This document shows, piece after piece, positions 20,156 to 30,791 of a stretch of DNA of 64,000 nucleotides. The translations under genes and the position numbers were made by a program. Source of the stretch: an uncultured Clostridium sp. (GTDB lineage Bacteria > Bacillota > Clostridia > Clostridiales > Clostridiaceae). The stretch lies in contig NZ_CAMQZG010000014.1 of the NCBI RefSeq assembly GCF_947039605.1, positions 16,484-80,483 on the forward strand, given 5' to 3'. The notes beneath the pieces are model-generated. The model was given only the letters and a program-made list of their open reading frames with translations, ran no database searches and was not told where the DNA came from. How positions within the stretch are numbered: the first letter of the stretch is position 1; each line of letters starts with the position of its first letter.

Positions 20156-20488
20156 ATGGAAGCTAGAGCTATAGCTAAGTATGTAAGAATGTCTCCAATG
20201 AAAGTGGGAGTTGTTCTTGGATTAATTAGAGGTAAAAATGTAAATGAAGCCTTTGCTATATTAAAGTATACTCAAAGAGAAGCGGCTAGAGTAATTGAAA
20301 AAGTACTTAAGTCAGCTGTTGCAAACGCAGAGCATAACAATGAGTTAGATAGAGCAAACCTTATCGTTTCTGAAGCATTTGTAGGTCAAGGACCAACATT
20401 AAAAAGATTCAGACCACACGCACAAGGTAGAGCATTCAGAATAAATAAAAGAACAAGTCACGTAACTGTAGTAGTTAAAGAGGCTTAG
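20156..20488 (+). CDS. rplV: 50S ribosomal protein L22
   Basis: uL22 has a hairpin lining the exit tunnel at the macrolide region. The 110-residue protein starts [17 protein letters not shown]. The loop tip ([20 protein letters not shown]) is intact, with no macrolide-resistance type deletion. AAAGGAGG precedes ATG 20156. Confidence 0.98.
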   Translation: MEARAIAKYVRMSPMKVGVVLGLIRGKNVNEAFAILKYTQREAARVIEKVLKSAVANAEHNNELDRANLIVSEAFVGQGPTLKRFRPHAQGRAFRINKRTSHVTVVVKEA

Positions 20489-20509
20489 TTAAAAAAGGAG
20501 GGAATAAGA

Positions 20510-21169
20510 GTGGGTCAAAAAGTAAATCCTCACGGACTAAGAGTTGGTATTATCCAAGGTTGGGACGCAAAGTGGTACGCTGATAAAAAGAATTTTGCAG
20601 ATAATCTTGTAGAAGACCAAACAATAAGAAAATTCGTTAAAAAAGAACTTTACACAGCTGGAATTTCTAAAATAGAAATTGAAAGAGCTGCTAAAAGATT
20701 AAAGTTAAATATATATACAGCTAAACCTGGTGTAGTCATCGGAAAAGGTGGATCAGGAATCGAAGCTCTTAAAAAGAAAGTAGTTGCATTAGTAGCTCAA
20801 AAAAATGTTTTGATAAACATTGTTGAAGTTAAAAGTGCAGATACTGATGCACAATTAATGGCTGAAAACATAGCTTTACAATTAGAAAAGAGAATTTCAT
20901 TCAGAAGAGCAATGAAACAATCAATTCAAAGAGCAATGAGATTAGGTGTTAAAGGTGTTAAAACTGCATGTTCAGGAAGATTAGGCGGAGCTGAAATTGC
21001 TAGAACAGAACAGTATCACGAAGGAACAATTCCATTACAAACATTAAGAGCTGATATTCATTATGGATTTGCAGAAGCAAATACAACATATGGAAAAATT
21101 GGAGTTAAAGTTTGGGTTTATAATGGAGAAGTTCTTCCAACTAAAAAAGTAGAGAAAGCTAACGCATAG
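20510..21169 (+). CDS. rpsC: 30S ribosomal protein S3
   Basis: uS3 lies at the mRNA entry site. The 219-residue protein starts at GTG 20510 ([14 protein letters not shown]) after AAGGAGGG. The KH domain motif [11 protein letters not shown] and the C-terminal domain ([20 protein letters not shown]) are present. Confidence 0.98.
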   Translation: MGQKVNPHGLRVGIIQGWDAKWYADKKNFADNLVEDQTIRKFVKKELYTAGISKIEIERAAKRLKLNIYTAKPGVVIGKGGSGIEALKKKVVALVAQKNVLINIVEVKSADTDAQLMAENIALQLEKRISFRRAMKQSIQRAMRLGVKGVKTACSGRLGGAEIARTEQYHEGTIPLQTLRADIHYGFAEANTTYGKIGVKVWVYNGEVLPTKKVEKANA

Positions 21170-21199
21170 TAAGCATAGCAAGAAAGGAGGACGACAGTC

Positions 21200-21634
21200 A
21201 TGTTAATGCCTAAAAGAGTTAAGCATCGTAAGGTACAACGTGGTAGAATGAAGGGTAAAGCTACAAGAGGAAACTTCTTAGCTTATGGAGATTTCGGTAT
21301 CCAAGCTAAAACTTGTGGTTGGATCACTAGTAACCAAATTGAATCTGCGAGAATAGCAATTAATAGATTTATAAGAAGAGGCGGAAAGCTTTGGATAAAA
21401 GTATTCCCTCATAAGCCTGTAACAGCAACACCAGCTGAAACTAGAATGGGTAAAGGTAAAGGTTCAGTTGAATACTGGGTAGCGGTTGTTAAACCAGGTA
21501 GAGTATTATTTGAATTATCAGGTGTAGATGAAGACGTAGCTAGAGAAGCTATGAGACTTGCTTCACACAAACTTCCTGTAAAGACTAAGTTCGTTACAAG
21601 AAAAGATTTCGAGGAAATGGGTGGTGAAGAATAA
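21200..21634 (+). CDS. rplP: 50S ribosomal protein L16
   Basis: uL16 organises the A-site region of the large subunit. The 144-residue protein starts [15 protein letters not shown] at ATG 21200, 9 nt from AAGGAGG (21184-21190); ATG 21206 would be 15 nt away. The [11 protein letters not shown] and [21 protein letters not shown] motifs are conserved. The stop overlaps the rpmC start by one base. Confidence 0.97.
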   Translation: MLMPKRVKHRKVQRGRMKGKATRGNFLAYGDFGIQAKTCGWITSNQIESARIAINRFIRRGGKLWIKVFPHKPVTATPAETRMGKGKGSVEYWVAVVKPGRVLFELSGVDEDVAREAMRLASHKLPVKTKFVTRKDFEEMGGEE

Positions 21635-21840
21635 TGAAAGCTAGAGAGATAAAAGAATTAAGAACAAGTAATCCTCAAGACTTAAAAGTTAAGTTAAATG
21701 ACCTTAAAGCTGAGTTATTCAATTTAAGATTCCAATTAGCGACAGGTCAATTAGAGAACCCAATGAGAATTAGGGAAGTTAAAAAATCAATAGCTCAGAT
21801 TAAAACTATTATTAGAGAAGAAGAGCTTAAGGTTCAATAG
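21634..21840 (+). CDS. rpmC: 50S ribosomal protein L29
   Basis: uL29 is a small helical protein near the tunnel exit. The 68-residue protein has the [15 protein letters not shown] signature. It overlaps the rplP stop by one base, which implies translational coupling. Confidence 0.97.
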   Translation: MKAREIKELRTSNPQDLKVKLNDLKAELFNLRFQLATGQLENPMRIREVKKSIAQIKTIIREEELKVQ

Positions 21841-21868
21841 TAATTCCTAAAAGGAGGTAACAACTACC

Positions 21869-22123
21869 ATGGAAAGAAATTTAAGAAAGAAAAGAATAGG
21901 TACAGTTGTTTCAGATAAGATGGATAAAACTATCGTTGTTGCGGTTGCTACAAAGGTAAGACATCCGTTATATGGAAAAACTGTTAACAAAACAACTAAG
22001 TTCAAGGCTCATGATGAAAATAATGAAGCTAAAATAGGAGACAAAGTTGTAATTATGGAAACTAGACCTTTATCTAAAGATAAAAGATGGAGACTAGTTG
22101 AAATTGCAGAAAAGGCTAAATAA
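21869..22123 (+). CDS. rpsQ: 30S ribosomal protein S17
   Basis: uS17 is a primary 16S rRNA-binding OB-fold protein. The 84-residue protein contains [16 protein letters not shown] and the [17 protein letters not shown] region. AAAGGAGG precedes ATG 21869. Confidence 0.98.
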   Translation: MERNLRKKRIGTVVSDKMDKTIVVAVATKVRHPLYGKTVNKTTKFKAHDENNEAKIGDKVVIMETRPLSKDKRWRLVEIAEKAK

Positions 22124-22151
22124 GTCTTAAGTCTGAAAGGAGGGTAATTTC

Positions 22152-22520
22152 ATGATACAAGTACAAACTAGACTAAAAGTCGCTGATAACTCAGGTGCTA
22201 AAGAAATTATGTGTATTAGAGTATTAGGCGGTTCTAAAAGAAAATACGGAAACATTGGAGACGTAATAGTTGCTAGTGTTAAATCAGCAACACCTGGTGG
22301 CGTAGTCAAAAAAGGTGAAGTTGTTAAAGCTGTTATTGTAAGAACAGTTAAAGGTGTTAGAAGAGCTGATGGATCATACATCAAGTTTGATGAAAATGCT
22401 GCAGTAATAATCAAAGATGATAAGCAACCAAGAGGAACACGTATATTTGGACCTGTTGCTAGGGAGCTAAGAGATAAAGAATTTAATAAGATCTTATCAT
22501 TAGCACCAGAAGTTCTATAA
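22152..22520 (+). CDS. rplN: 50S ribosomal protein L14
   Basis: uL14 lies at the subunit interface. The 122-residue protein starts [18 protein letters not shown] and keeps the GDVIVASVK and [11 protein letters not shown] motifs. AAAGGAGGG precedes ATG 22152. Confidence 0.98.
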   Translation: MIQVQTRLKVADNSGAKEIMCIRVLGGSKRKYGNIGDVIVASVKSATPGGVVKKGEVVKAVIVRTVKGVRRADGSYIKFDENAAVIIKDDKQPRGTRIFGPVARELRDKEFNKILSLAPEVL

Positions 22521-22545
22521 TTAAAGGATTAGGAGGTGTCTAAAG

Positions 22546-22860
22546 ATGAAAGTACATGTTAGAAAACAAGATAAAGTTTTAGTAATATCTGGTAAGGATA
22601 AAGGTAAAATAGGCGAGGTTCTTGCTGTAAATCCTAAAAAAGGAACAGTTACAGTTAAAGAAGTTAACGTTGTTAAAAAACACCAAAAGCCTAACAGAGA
22701 AAACATGCAAGGTGGAATTATAGAATTCGAAGCGCCAATAAACAGTGCAAAAGTTATGCTTTACTGTGAAAAGTGCAAGAAGGCTACAAGAATAAGCCAT
22801 AAGCTATTAGAAGATGGCGCAAAAGTAAGAGTATGTAAAAAATGTGGAGAAACATTCTAA
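22546..22860 (+). CDS. rplX: 50S ribosomal protein L24
   Basis: uL24 is an assembly-initiating KOW-domain protein ([23 protein letters not shown] start). The 104-residue protein carries two CxxC pairs in its C-terminal part (YCEKCKKA and VCKKCGE), so it probably binds zinc. TAGGAGGTG precedes ATG 22546. Confidence 0.97.
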   Translation: MKVHVRKQDKVLVISGKDKGKIGEVLAVNPKKGTVTVKEVNVVKKHQKPNRENMQGGIIEFEAPINSAKVMLYCEKCKKATRISHKLLEDGAKVRVCKKCGETF

Positions 22861-22888
22861 GAAAAATTGAAAGGAGGTACTTTACACG

Positions 22889-23428
22889 ATGTCAAGACTA
22901 CAAGAAAGATACGAAAAAGAAGTAGTTCAAGCTATGATGGAAAAATTCGGATATACAAATATTATGGAAGTTCCAAAGCTTGAAAAAATCGTTATAAACA
23001 TGGGTGTAGGAGAAGCTAAAGATAACGCTAAAGTTTTAGAGTCAGCAGTTGCAGATTTAATTCTTATTGCAGGACAGAAGCCAATCTTAACAAGAGCAAA
23101 GAAATCAGTTGCTAACTTTAAAATAAGAGAAAATATGCCTTTAGGATGTAAAGTAACTTTAAGAAAAGTTAAAATGTATGATTTTGCTGAAAAATTAATG
23201 ACAATAGCTCTTCCAAGAGTTAGAGATTTTAGAGGAGTTTCTGCTAAATCATTTGATGGTAGAGGAAACTACTCAATGGGTATTAAAGAGCAGTTAATAT
23301 TCCCTGAAATAGAATATGATAAAATAGATAAAATAAGAGGAATGGATATAATCTTCGTAACAACTGCTAACACAGACGAAGAAGCAAGAGAATTATTAAG
23401 ATTCCTTGGAATGCCATTCGCTCAATAA
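22889..23428 (+). CDS. rplE: 50S ribosomal protein L5
   Basis: uL5 binds 5S rRNA and contacts P-site tRNA. The 179-residue protein contains the [12 protein letters not shown] and [17 protein letters not shown] signatures. AAAGGAGGT precedes ATG 22889. Confidence 0.98.
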   Translation: MSRLQERYEKEVVQAMMEKFGYTNIMEVPKLEKIVINMGVGEAKDNAKVLESAVADLILIAGQKPILTRAKKSVANFKIRENMPLGCKVTLRKVKMYDFAEKLMTIALPRVRDFRGVSAKSFDGRGNYSMGIKEQLIFPEIEYDKIDKIRGMDIIFVTTANTDEEARELLRFLGMPFAQ

Positions 23429-23443
23429 TAAGGAGGGTTTGAC

Positions 23444-23629
23444 ATGGCTCGTAAAGCAATTATCGAAAAGTGGAACAAAGAACCTAAGTACAAAACAAGA
23501 GCTTACACAAGATGTAGATTATGTGGAAGACCACATTCTGTATTAAAAAAATTCGGAATTTGCCGTATCTGCTTCAGAGAATTAGCTTATAAAGGTGAAA
23601 TTCCTGGATGTAGAAAGGCAAGTTGGTAA
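23444..23629 (+). CDS. rpsN: 30S ribosomal protein S14, zinc-binding type
   Basis: The 61-residue short uS14 (type Z) has CRLCGRPH and CRICFRE Cys pairs that bind zinc. It is the C+ form, like L33 and L36 in this window. AAGGAGGG precedes ATG 23444, 15 nt after the rplE stop. Confidence 0.98.
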   Translation: MARKAIIEKWNKEPKYKTRAYTRCRLCGRPHSVLKKFGICRICFRELAYKGEIPGCRKASW

Positions 23630-23659
23630 CAACTACAAAATGAAAGGAGGCGGAAAATA

Positions 23660-24058
23660 ATGGTTATGACAGATCCTATCGCAGATTTACTTACTCGTGT
23701 AAGAAATGCAAACGCTGTTAAACATCAAGTAGTAGAGGTTCCTTCATCAACAGTTAAGAAGGCAATCGTTAATTTATTATTACAAGAAGGATATATTAAA
23801 AGTATTGAGGAATACAATGATGGTGTAGTTCCAATGCTTAGATTATCACTTAAATATGGTATGGATAACGAAAGAGTTATCACTGGTTTAAAGAGAATAT
23901 CAAAACCAGGTTTAAGAGTATACTGCAAAAAAGACGAAGTTCCTAAGGTATTAAATGGATTAGGAATAGCTATAATATCAACATCAAAAGGACTTGTAGT
24001 TGATAAAGAAGCAAGAAAGTTAGAATTAGGTGGAGAAGTTATTTGTTACGTTTGGTAA
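23660..24058 (+). CDS. rpsH: 30S ribosomal protein S8
   Basis: uS8 is a primary 16S rRNA binder. The 132-residue protein starts [18 protein letters not shown] at ATG 23660, 10 nt after AAGGAGG; ATG 23666 is too far. The C-terminal [14 protein letters not shown] signature and GGEVICYVW end are typical. Confidence 0.97.
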   Translation: MVMTDPIADLLTRVRNANAVKHQVVEVPSSTVKKAIVNLLLQEGYIKSIEEYNDGVVPMLRLSLKYGMDNERVITGLKRISKPGLRVYCKKDEVPKVLNGLGIAIISTSKGLVVDKEARKLELGGEVICYVW

Positions 24059-24145
24059 TTTAGAAACTTTGGACGATTTTAATATATAATAGATTGAAGC
24101 AATGAATTGAATTTACGGATCAAAATATCACAGGAGGTGGCGAGT

Positions 24146-24685
24146 ATGTCAAGAATTGGTAGATTACCTATAGCTATACCTGCTGGAGTAACTGTTACTG
24201 TAACACCAGAGAACGTTGTTACAGTAAAAGGTCCTAAGGGTGAGCTTACACAAACTATGAGCACAGCGATGAGCATTGTAGTTGAAAATAACGAAGTTGT
24301 TGTTACAAGACCAAGTGATAACAAAACTCACAGATCTTTACATGGATTAACAAGATCTTTAGTAAACAACATGGTTGTTGGAGTTAACGAAGGTTTCTCT
24401 AAGACTTTAGAGTTAAACGGAGTTGGATACAGAGCTCAATTACAAGGAAAAAAACTTGTAATGAACTTAGGATTCTCACATCCAGTAGAAGTAGAACCAG
24501 TAGATGGTGTTGAAATCAAAGTAGACGGTACTACAAAATTAATAATTTCAGGATGCGATAAACAGAAGGTAGGAGCAGTTGCTGCTAGTATCAGAAAGTG
24601 GAGAAAGCCAGAGCCATATAAAGGTAAAGGTATTAAGTACGCTGGAGAAGTTGTAAGAAGAAAAGAAGGTAAAACAGGTAAGTAA
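24146..24685 (+). CDS. rplF: 50S ribosomal protein L6
   Basis: uL6 lies near the sarcin-ricin loop. The start is ATG 24146 (179 residues, [17 protein letters not shown]), 6 nt after AGGAGGTG (24132-24139); an in-frame start at 24107 lies before that site. The C-terminal [17 protein letters not shown] signature is conserved. Confidence 0.98.
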   Translation: MSRIGRLPIAIPAGVTVTVTPENVVTVKGPKGELTQTMSTAMSIVVENNEVVVTRPSDNKTHRSLHGLTRSLVNNMVVGVNEGFSKTLELNGVGYRAQLQGKKLVMNLGFSHPVEVEPVDGVEIKVDGTTKLIISGCDKQKVGAVAASIRKWRKPEPYKGKGIKYAGEVVRRKEGKTGK

Positions 24686-24707
24686 TAATTAGAAAGGAGT
24701 GAGTCTT

Positions 24708-25067
24708 ATGTTCAAAAAGGCAAACAGAAAAGAAGCTAGAGCTAAGCGTCACTTAAGAGTTCGTGGTAAGATATCAGGAACTCAAGAAAGACCTAGACTT
24801 GCAGTATATAGAAGTGAAAAAAACATATATGCTCAAATCATAGATGACGTTAATGCTGTAACATTAGTATCTGCATCAACAATTGAAAAAGGTTTCGAAA
24901 AAGTTGGAAGCAACAAAGAAGCTGCAGCAATAGTTGGAGAGATGATTGCTAAGAAGGCATTAGAAAAAGAAATCACTGAAGTTGTATTCGACAGAGGCGG
25001 ATACATATATCATGGAAGAGTTGAAGCTTTAGCAAAAGCAGCTAGAGAAGCAGGTCTTAAATTCTAG
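24708..25067 (+). CDS. rplR: 50S ribosomal protein L18
   Basis: uL18 is a 5S rRNA-binding protein. The start is ATG 24708 (119 residues, [15 protein letters not shown]) with AAGGAG at 24693-24698; a GTG at 24699 is directly adjacent to that site. The [19 protein letters not shown] core and [16 protein letters not shown] end are intact. Confidence 0.97.
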   Translation: MFKKANRKEARAKRHLRVRGKISGTQERPRLAVYRSEKNIYAQIIDDVNAVTLVSASTIEKGFEKVGSNKEAAAIVGEMIAKKALEKEITEVVFDRGGYIYHGRVEALAKAAREAGLKF

Positions 25068-25087
25068 GAAGAAGGAGGGAAAACGTA

Positions 25088-25585
25088 ATGAGAATCGATC
25101 CTAGTACATTAGAACTTAAAGAAAAAGTTGTAAACATTGGAAGAGTTACTAAGGTTGTTAAAGGTGGTAGAAACTTCAGATTCAGTGCATTAGTTGTTGT
25201 TGGAGATGAAAACGGACATATTGGTGTTGGTACTGGTAAGTCTATCGAGATACCTGAAGCAATCAGAAAAGGAATAGAAGATGCTAAGAAAAACTTAGTT
25301 TCAGTTGCTATAGTTGATGGAACAGTTCCTCACAGAGTGTCAGGAATATTCAGCAAAAGTAACGTGTTAATCATGCCAGCTTCAGAAGGAACAGGAGTTC
25401 TTGCTGGAGGTCCAGCAAGAGCTGTACTTGAGTTAGCAGGAATAACAGATGTAAGAGCAAAATCATTAGGGTCAAATAACCCAAGAAATATGGTTAAAGC
25501 TACAATTGCAGGTTTAGCAAGTTTAAGAACAGTTGAAGATATTGCTAAATTAAGAGGAAAATCTGTAGAAGAAATATTAGGTTAG
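25088..25585 (+). CDS. rpsE: 30S ribosomal protein S5
   Basis: uS5 affects decoding fidelity and mRNA entry. The 165-residue protein contains the N-terminal double-stranded RNA-binding fold ([20 protein letters not shown]) and [27 protein letters not shown] precedes ATG 25088. Confidence 0.98.
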   Translation: MRIDPSTLELKEKVVNIGRVTKVVKGGRNFRFSALVVVGDENGHIGVGTGKSIEIPEAIRKGIEDAKKNLVSVAIVDGTVPHRVSGIFSKSNVLIMPASEGTGVLAGGPARAVLELAGITDVRAKSLGSNNPRNMVKATIAGLASLRTVEDIAKLRGKSVEEILG

Positions 25586-25596
25586 GAGGGAATAGC

Positions 25597-25770
25597 ATGT
25601 TAAAGATTACTTTAGTTAAGAGTCTAATAGGTAGAAAAAAAAGCCATATTGCTACAGCGAATGCCCTTGGACTTAAGAAAATAGGAAAATCAGTTCAACA
25701 TGAGGGAACACCTCAGATCAAAGGTATGATTGCTAAAATCACTTACATGATTAATGTTGAAGAAATATAA
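25597..25770 (+). CDS. rpmD: 50S ribosomal protein L30
   Basis: A 57-residue uL30 starting [17 protein letters not shown], with the [20 protein letters not shown] segment typical of the family. AGGAGGG lies 11 nt after the rpsE stop and just before ATG 25597. It fills the standard place between rpsE and rplO. Confidence 0.96.
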   Translation: MLKITLVKSLIGRKKSHIATANALGLKKIGKSVQHEGTPQIKGMIAKITYMINVEEI

Positions 25771-25802
25771 TAAATAAAATATAAGAGGAGGTGTAGTTAA
25801 CT

Positions 25803-26243
25803 ATGAAACTTCATGAGTTAAAACCAGCACCAGGAAGTACTAAAGCTCCTAAGAGATTAGGTAGAGGTACAGGTTCAGGTACAGGTAGAAATGCCGGAAA
25901 AGGTGAAAAAGGTCAAAATTCTAGATCAGGTGGTGGAGTTAGACCAGGATTTGAAGGTGGTCAGATGCCATTATACAGAAGACTTCCTAAAAGAGGATTC
26001 ACTAACCCATTCACAAAACATTTTGCTACAATAAATGTTGATAGACTTAACATCTTTGAAGATGGTACAGTTATTACTCCTGAGTTATTACTTGAGAGAA
26101 GAGTAATCAGCAAAATTATGGACGGAGTTAAAATTCTTGGAAACGGAAACGTTGAGAAGAAATTAACAGTTAAAGGTTGCAAATTCTCAAAGCAAGCAGC
26201 TGAAAAAGTTGTTGCATTTGGAGGAGAAGTTGAGGTGAACTAG
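25803..26243 (+). CDS. rplO: 50S ribosomal protein L15
   Basis: uL15 is a late-assembly protein with a Gly-rich N-terminal extension. The 146-residue protein starts [18 protein letters not shown] and continues with [27 protein letters not shown] precedes ATG 25803. secY starts one base after its stop. Confidence 0.98.
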   Translation: MKLHELKPAPGSTKAPKRLGRGTGSGTGRNAGKGEKGQNSRSGGGVRPGFEGGQMPLYRRLPKRGFTNPFTKHFATINVDRLNIFEDGTVITPELLLERRVISKIMDGVKILGNGNVEKKLTVKGCKFSKQAAEKVVAFGGEVEVN

Positions 26244-26244
26244 T

Positions 26245-27522
26245 ATGCTATCAACCCTACGCAATGCCTGGAAAGTTCCAGATCTTAGAAAAAAAATCTT
26301 ATGGACTGTATTCTTAGTTGTAATTTTCAGGATGGGAAGTCATATTCCTGTTCCTGGAATTGATACAATACAATTAAATAAGATGATGAATTCAGAAGGA
26401 TTGTTAGGTTTCTATAACCTTATATCTGGAGGATCACTTGCAAGATTTAGTATCTTTGCTCTTGGTGTTGTTCCATATATTAATGCTTCTATTATTATGC
26501 AATTATTAACAATTGCAATTCCTCAGCTTGAACAATTATCTAAAGAAGGTGAGGATGGACGTAAGAAAATCCAAAATATCACTAGATATGCATCTATATT
26601 TATAGGAATTGTAATGGCTGTAGGAACTTATTTGTTAATGTATAAGAGTAATGCATTAAAAGAAACTAATCTTATGAGTATATTACTTATTATTGTATCC
26701 TTAGTAGTTGGATCAACATTCCTTATGTGGCTTGGAGATCAAATTACTGTTAAAGGTTTAGGTAATGGTGTATCATTAATAATATTTGCTAATATTATTT
26801 CAGGATTACCTATGACAGGAGTTCAGATTATGGATTTAGGCAAAAATGGCGCTGTCGGATTTGTCGAAATTACAATGTTTGTTCTTGGATCATTAGCACT
26901 ACTTTGTGGTGTTATTATACTGTCATTAGGGGAAAGAAGAATTCCTGTGCATTATGCAGGGAAATCTGTGGGAAATAAAGTTTACAAGGGACAAAATACT
27001 CATATTCCATTAAGTATTATTGGATCTACTGTAATAGCAATTATTTTTGCTATGTCAGTTATGGGATTCCCTGGAACTATCGCAAGATTTTTCCCAGACA
27101 ATAGTTTTGCTGTTTGGATTACAAGTTCTAACTTTAGTCCATTCAACTATAAAGAACCATTGTATCCAATATGTTATGCATTATTAACAATATTCTTCAC
27201 ATGGTTTTACACTCAAATAACCTTTAAACCTGAGGAAATGGCTGAAAATATGCACAAGTCATCGGGATTTATTCCTGGTATTAGACCTGGTAAAGAAACA
27301 GCGATTTACCTTGAAAAACTTTTAAACAGAATGGCTTTCTTCGGAGGAATATTTGCGGCAATAATAGCTGTTTTACCAGTTATAGTTGCTAATTATACAA
27401 ACTTCCAAGGGGTTGAGTTTGGAGGTACCTCATTATTAATTTTAGTTTCTGTAGCATTAGAAATGATGAGACAATTAGAGACTCAATTAACAATGAGACA
27501 TTATAAAGGATTTCTTAAATAA
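26245..27522 (+). CDS. secY: Preprotein translocase subunit SecY
   Basis: This is the central channel of Sec export. At 425 residues it has ten predicted membrane helices. Family motifs include VPGID near residue 36, PYINASIIMQLL, the cytoplasmic GERRIPV and IPGIRPGKET segments. The ribosome binding site GAGGTG lies within the last codons of rplO, so its translation is probably coupled. Confidence 0.98.
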   Translation: MLSTLRNAWKVPDLRKKILWTVFLVVIFRMGSHIPVPGIDTIQLNKMMNSEGLLGFYNLISGGSLARFSIFALGVVPYINASIIMQLLTIAIPQLEQLSKEGEDGRKKIQNITRYASIFIGIVMAVGTYLLMYKSNALKETNLMSILLIIVSLVVGSTFLMWLGDQITVKGLGNGVSLIIFANIISGLPMTGVQIMDLGKNGAVGFVEITMFVLGSLALLCGVIILSLGERRIPVHYAGKSVGNKVYKGQNTHIPLSIIGSTVIAIIFAMSVMGFPGTIARFFPDNSFAVWITSSNFSPFNYKEPLYPICYALLTIFFTWFYTQITFKPEEMAENMHKSSGFIPGIRPGKETAIYLEKLLNRMAFFGGIFAAIIAVLPVIVANYTNFQGVEFGGTSLLILVSVALEMMRQLETQLTMRHYKGFLK

Positions 27523-27546
27523 GAAAGATTATGGAGATGAATGCCA

Positions 27547-28197
27547 GTGAAAATAGTTTTATTAGGTCCTCCAGGAGCTGGTAAAGGAACACAGGCGAAA
27601 TCAATAAGTAATAGATATGCAATACCTCATATTTCAACAGGAGACATTTTTAGAAAGAATATTTCTGAAAATACACCTTTAGGAATTGAAGCTAAGAGCT
27701 ACATGGATAAAGGTTTATTAGTTCCTGATGAAGTAACAATTAATATGGTTAAGGATAGATTAACTATTGATGATTGTAAAGAGGGTTATTTATTAGATGG
27801 TTTCCCAAGAACTGTAGAGCAGGCAACTGCTTTAGAGGGGTTTCTAGCAAATAGAGGAGAAAAGATAGATACAGCTCTTTTAATAGAAGTTCCATCAAGC
27901 TTTATACTTGAGAGAATGACAGGAAGAAGAGTCTGTCCTTCATGTGGAGCTAGCTTCCATGTGAAGTTTAATCCAACAACTCTTGAAGGAAAGTGTGATT
28001 TATGTGGTAGTGACATAATACAAAGAAAAGATGACACTGTGGAAATAGTGAATGATAGACTTTCTGTGTATGAAGCACAAACACAACCACTTATTGATTT
28101 CTATGGAAATAGAGAGCAACTTTCAAAAGTAGATGGGACAAAAGCAATTAATAAGGTCTTTGAAGATATTTGTACTATCTTGGGGAGCGATAACTAA
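27547..28197 (+). CDS. adk: Adenylate kinase
   Basis: Adk interconverts AMP + ATP and 2 ADP. GTG 27547 gives [16 protein letters not shown] and 216 residues, the usual start; GGAG (27533-27536) is 10 nt away. ATG 27541 is an alternative, only 4 nt from that site. The P-loop GPPGAGKGT and a long-type lid with four Cys ([12 protein letters not shown] and KCDLCGSD) that binds zinc are present. The stop overlaps the map start by one base. Confidence 0.97.
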   Translation: MKIVLLGPPGAGKGTQAKSISNRYAIPHISTGDIFRKNISENTPLGIEAKSYMDKGLLVPDEVTINMVKDRLTIDDCKEGYLLDGFPRTVEQATALEGFLANRGEKIDTALLIEVPSSFILERMTGRRVCPSCGASFHVKFNPTTLEGKCDLCGSDIIQRKDDTVEIVNDRLSVYEAQTQPLIDFYGNREQLSKVDGTKAINKVFEDICTILGSDN

Positions 28198-28946
28198 TGA
28201 TTTTAATTAAAAATGATTTAGAAATTGCTCTTATGAGAAAGGCAGGGAAAATAGTTGGTGAAACTTTGAACTTGCTTGGAAAAAATATTAGACCGGGTAT
28301 CACAACTGCAGAGTTGGATAAAATTGCTGAAGAATTTATAACTAAGCAAGGAGCAAAACCGTCCTTTAAAGGACTGTATGGCTTCCCAGCTTCAGTTTGT
28401 ATATCTGTAAATACTACAGTGGTTCATGGTATACCTGGAGATTGTATTCTTAAAGATGGCGATATAGTTTCTGTTGATTGTGGCGCATGTATCGATGGTT
28501 TCCATGGTGATGCAGCAAGAACATTTCCAGTAGGAAATGTTAGTACAGAAGCTAAGAAGCTTATAGAAGTTACTGAAAGTAGTTTCTTTAAAGGGATAGA
28601 AAAAGCTCAAATTGGAAATAGATTAACAGACATATCTAATGAAATACAAAAGTATGTTGAAGCTCAAGGGTTTTCAGTAGTTAGAGATTTTGTTGGTCAT
28701 GGGATAGGCAGAGATGTCCATGAAAGTCCTAATGTTCCCAATTTTGGAAAACCAAGGAAAGGTCCGAAACTTGTAAAAGGAATGGCCTTAGCTATTGAAC
28801 CAATGATTAATATTGGTAAATATGATGTTAAAACATTAAGTGATGGGTGGACTGTAGTTACTGCTGATGGATCATTAGCAGCACATTATGAGAATACTAT
28901 TGCAATTTTACCAGAAGGACCAGAAATACTTACATTAGTTAAGTAG
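28197..28946 (+). CDS. map: Methionine aminopeptidase, type I
   Basis: Removes the initiator methionine from nascent proteins. The 249-residue protein has the pita-bread metal ligands in VDCGACIDGFHGDAART and the downstream HGIGRDVHE and E-containing segments (MALAIEPM, HYENTIAI). It is coupled to adk by a one-base overlap. In many Clostridia a small KOW protein gene follows; it is not present here. Confidence 0.97.
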   Translation: MILIKNDLEIALMRKAGKIVGETLNLLGKNIRPGITTAELDKIAEEFITKQGAKPSFKGLYGFPASVCISVNTTVVHGIPGDCILKDGDIVSVDCGACIDGFHGDAARTFPVGNVSTEAKKLIEVTESSFFKGIEKAQIGNRLTDISNEIQKYVEAQGFSVVRDFVGHGIGRDVHESPNVPNFGKPRKGPKLVKGMALAIEPMINIGKYDVKTLSDGWTVVTADGSLAAHYENTIAILPEGPEILTLVK

Positions 28947-29239
28947 TTCATGCATATTTTAGTGCTTAGTTATAAATTCATATTATGATATTTATGACTT
29001 GGTAATCATTAATGTGAAAACTGCAAAACTTAATTGGCAGGTTCAGTTGTATGGTAAGATAAGAAGGTTATACTTCTATAATGTACAGATATGATTAAAT
29101 TATTGCTGATGAGTAATTTGTATTTTTAATACTTACAGATGTGATCGATGGCGAGACTTACTCAATTCTTTCACACATATAAATATTTTATAATAAATAA
29201 TAAAGCTTAAAGGCACTGTCAAGGAGGTTTGATTACCTT
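28947..29239 (+). other. 293-nt map-infA spacer
   Basis: No ORF longer than about 14 codons follows the map reading direction, and no recognisable KOW-protein remnant was seen in the three forward frames. TGAGTAA (about 29110) and TTACTCA (about 29157) could pair around a stretch ahead of infA, possibly a leader. No convincing promoter was found. Confidence 0.5.
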
Positions 29240-29458
29240 ATGTCAAAAGAAGATGTAATAGAAATGCAAGGTGAGGTTTTAGAATCTTTACCAAATGCAA
29301 CTTTTAGAGTTAAATTAGAGAGTGGACAAGAAATAAATGCCCATATCTCAGGAAAATTAAGAATGAACTTTATAAGAATTCTACCAGGTGATAAAGTTAC
29401 TTTAGAACTTTCACCATATGATTTATCAAGAGGTAGAATTACTTGGAGAGCAAAATAA
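29240..29458 (+). CDS. infA: Translation initiation factor IF-1
   Basis: A 72-residue S1/OB-fold protein, [19 protein letters not shown], of standard length with the [18 protein letters not shown] end. AAGGAGG precedes ATG 29240. rpmJ follows after 12 nt. Confidence 0.98.
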   Translation: MSKEDVIEMQGEVLESLPNATFRVKLESGQEINAHISGKLRMNFIRILPGDKVTLELSPYDLSRGRITWRAK

Positions 29459-29584
<126 letters not shown>

Positions 29585-29633
29585 TAAATTTTAACCTTAA
29601 TAATATTTAGTTATATTAGAGAAGTTAATTTTA

Positions 29634-29662
29634 TTGACTTTTTCTAAAAACTCAAATATGAT
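29634..29662 (+). promoter_or_regulatory. Sigma-A promoter for the alpha operon
   Basis: TTGACT (29634-29639), 17-nt spacer, TATGAT (29657-29662). It gives rpsM-rpsK-rpoA-rplQ a separate transcription start. A 9-bp inverted repeat (29689-29697 with 29704-29712) lies in the roughly 125-nt leader. Confidence 0.8.
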
Positions 29663-29795
29663 TATATAGGCGTTCTGTTAAGAATTTATATTTAGTAGCT
29701 TAGTACTAAATATAGTAGCCTAGAATTTAATTAATATATTTTAGAAAATAAATGATTGAATACAATCAGCATTTCAAAATCAGGAGGTGTAATTA

Positions 29796-30164
29796 ATGGC
29801 AAGAATAGCAGGTGTTGACCTACCAAAAGAAAAAAGAGTTGAGATAGGTTTAACTTATATATACGGTGTAGGATTATCAACTTCACAAAAGGTTCTTAAA
29901 GAATTAGGAATAGATTGTGATATTAGAGTTAAGGATCTTTCAGAAGAGCAAGTTAACGAGATAAGAACATACGTAAACAATAACTTTACAGTTGAGGGTG
30001 ACCTTAGAAGAGAAGTTAAATTAAACATTAAAAGACTAATAGAGATAGGATCATACAGAGGTGTTAGACATAGAAGAGGTCTTCCAGTAAGAGGACAAAA
30101 AACTAAAACTAACGCTAGAACAAGAAAAGGTCCTAAAAAGACTATGGCTAATAAGAAAAAATAA
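29796..30164 (+). CDS. rpsM: 30S ribosomal protein S13
   Basis: uS13 forms inter-subunit bridges in the 30S head. The 122-residue protein contains [15 protein letters not shown] and the C-terminal [29 protein letters not shown] precedes ATG 29796. Confidence 0.98.
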   Translation: MARIAGVDLPKEKRVEIGLTYIYGVGLSTSQKVLKELGIDCDIRVKDLSEEQVNEIRTYVNNNFTVEGDLRREVKLNIKRLIEIGSYRGVRHRRGLPVRGQKTKTNARTRKGPKKTMANKKK

Positions 30165-30182
30165 TTAAGGAGGTAAGACGTA

Positions 30183-30575
30183 ATGGCTCAAAAAGTTAAA
30201 AAAACTAGAAGAAAAAGAGATAGAAAAAACGTTGAACATGGTGCAGCGCACATACAATCAACATTCAACAACTCAATAGTTACTTTAACTGACGAAAGAG
30301 GAAATACATTAGCATGGGCAAGTGCTGGTGGACTTGGATTTAAAGGTTCAAGAAAAAGTACTCCTTTCGCAGCTCAAATGGCAGCAGAACAAGCAGCAGA
30401 AGCCGCTAAAGAGCACGGTTTAAAGAGCGTTGAAGTTTATGTAAAAGGACCAGGTGCTGGTAGAGAAGCAGCTATAAGAAGCTTACAAGCAGCTGGATTA
30501 GAAGTTACTTTAATTAAAGATGTAACTCCAATTCCTCACAACGGTTGTAGACCACCAAAAAGAAGAAGAGTATAA
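30183..30575 (+). CDS. rpsK: 30S ribosomal protein S11
   Basis: uS11 lies on the 30S platform. The 130-residue protein contains [19 protein letters not shown] and [26 protein letters not shown] precedes ATG 30183. The usual next gene rpsD is absent; a 216-nt non-coding gap leads to rpoA. Confidence 0.98.
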   Translation: MAQKVKKTRRKRDRKNVEHGAAHIQSTFNNSIVTLTDERGNTLAWASAGGLGFKGSRKSTPFAAQMAAEQAAEAAKEHGLKSVEVYVKGPGAGREAAIRSLQAAGLEVTLIKDVTPIPHNGCRPPKRRRV

Positions 30576-30791
30576 TTTAATTTCTTAATTTATAGAAATG
30601 GTTATATAATGTATGCCCTAACTTAAGGGTATGTGTGAAATTTCTTTAGAAAAGATAGGTACTATACAATGAAGGTATAATGATTGAATTATACATGCAA
30701 ATAGTAATTAATCTTAAAGGAATGACTTTTTAAGATGGATCAGTTGCCCTCAGAATAAGGTTGCCATTTTAATATTAAGGAGGGTTTGCGA
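30576..30791 (+). promoter_or_regulatory. rpsK-rpoA spacer without rpsD
   Basis: No S4 coding remnant was seen. It holds two foldable elements: CCCT...AGGG near 30614-30628, and a perfect 8-bp ATCTTAAA/TTTAAGAT stem (30711-30718 with 30729-30736). It may be a leader for rpoA. No confident promoter was found in it. Confidence 0.5.
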
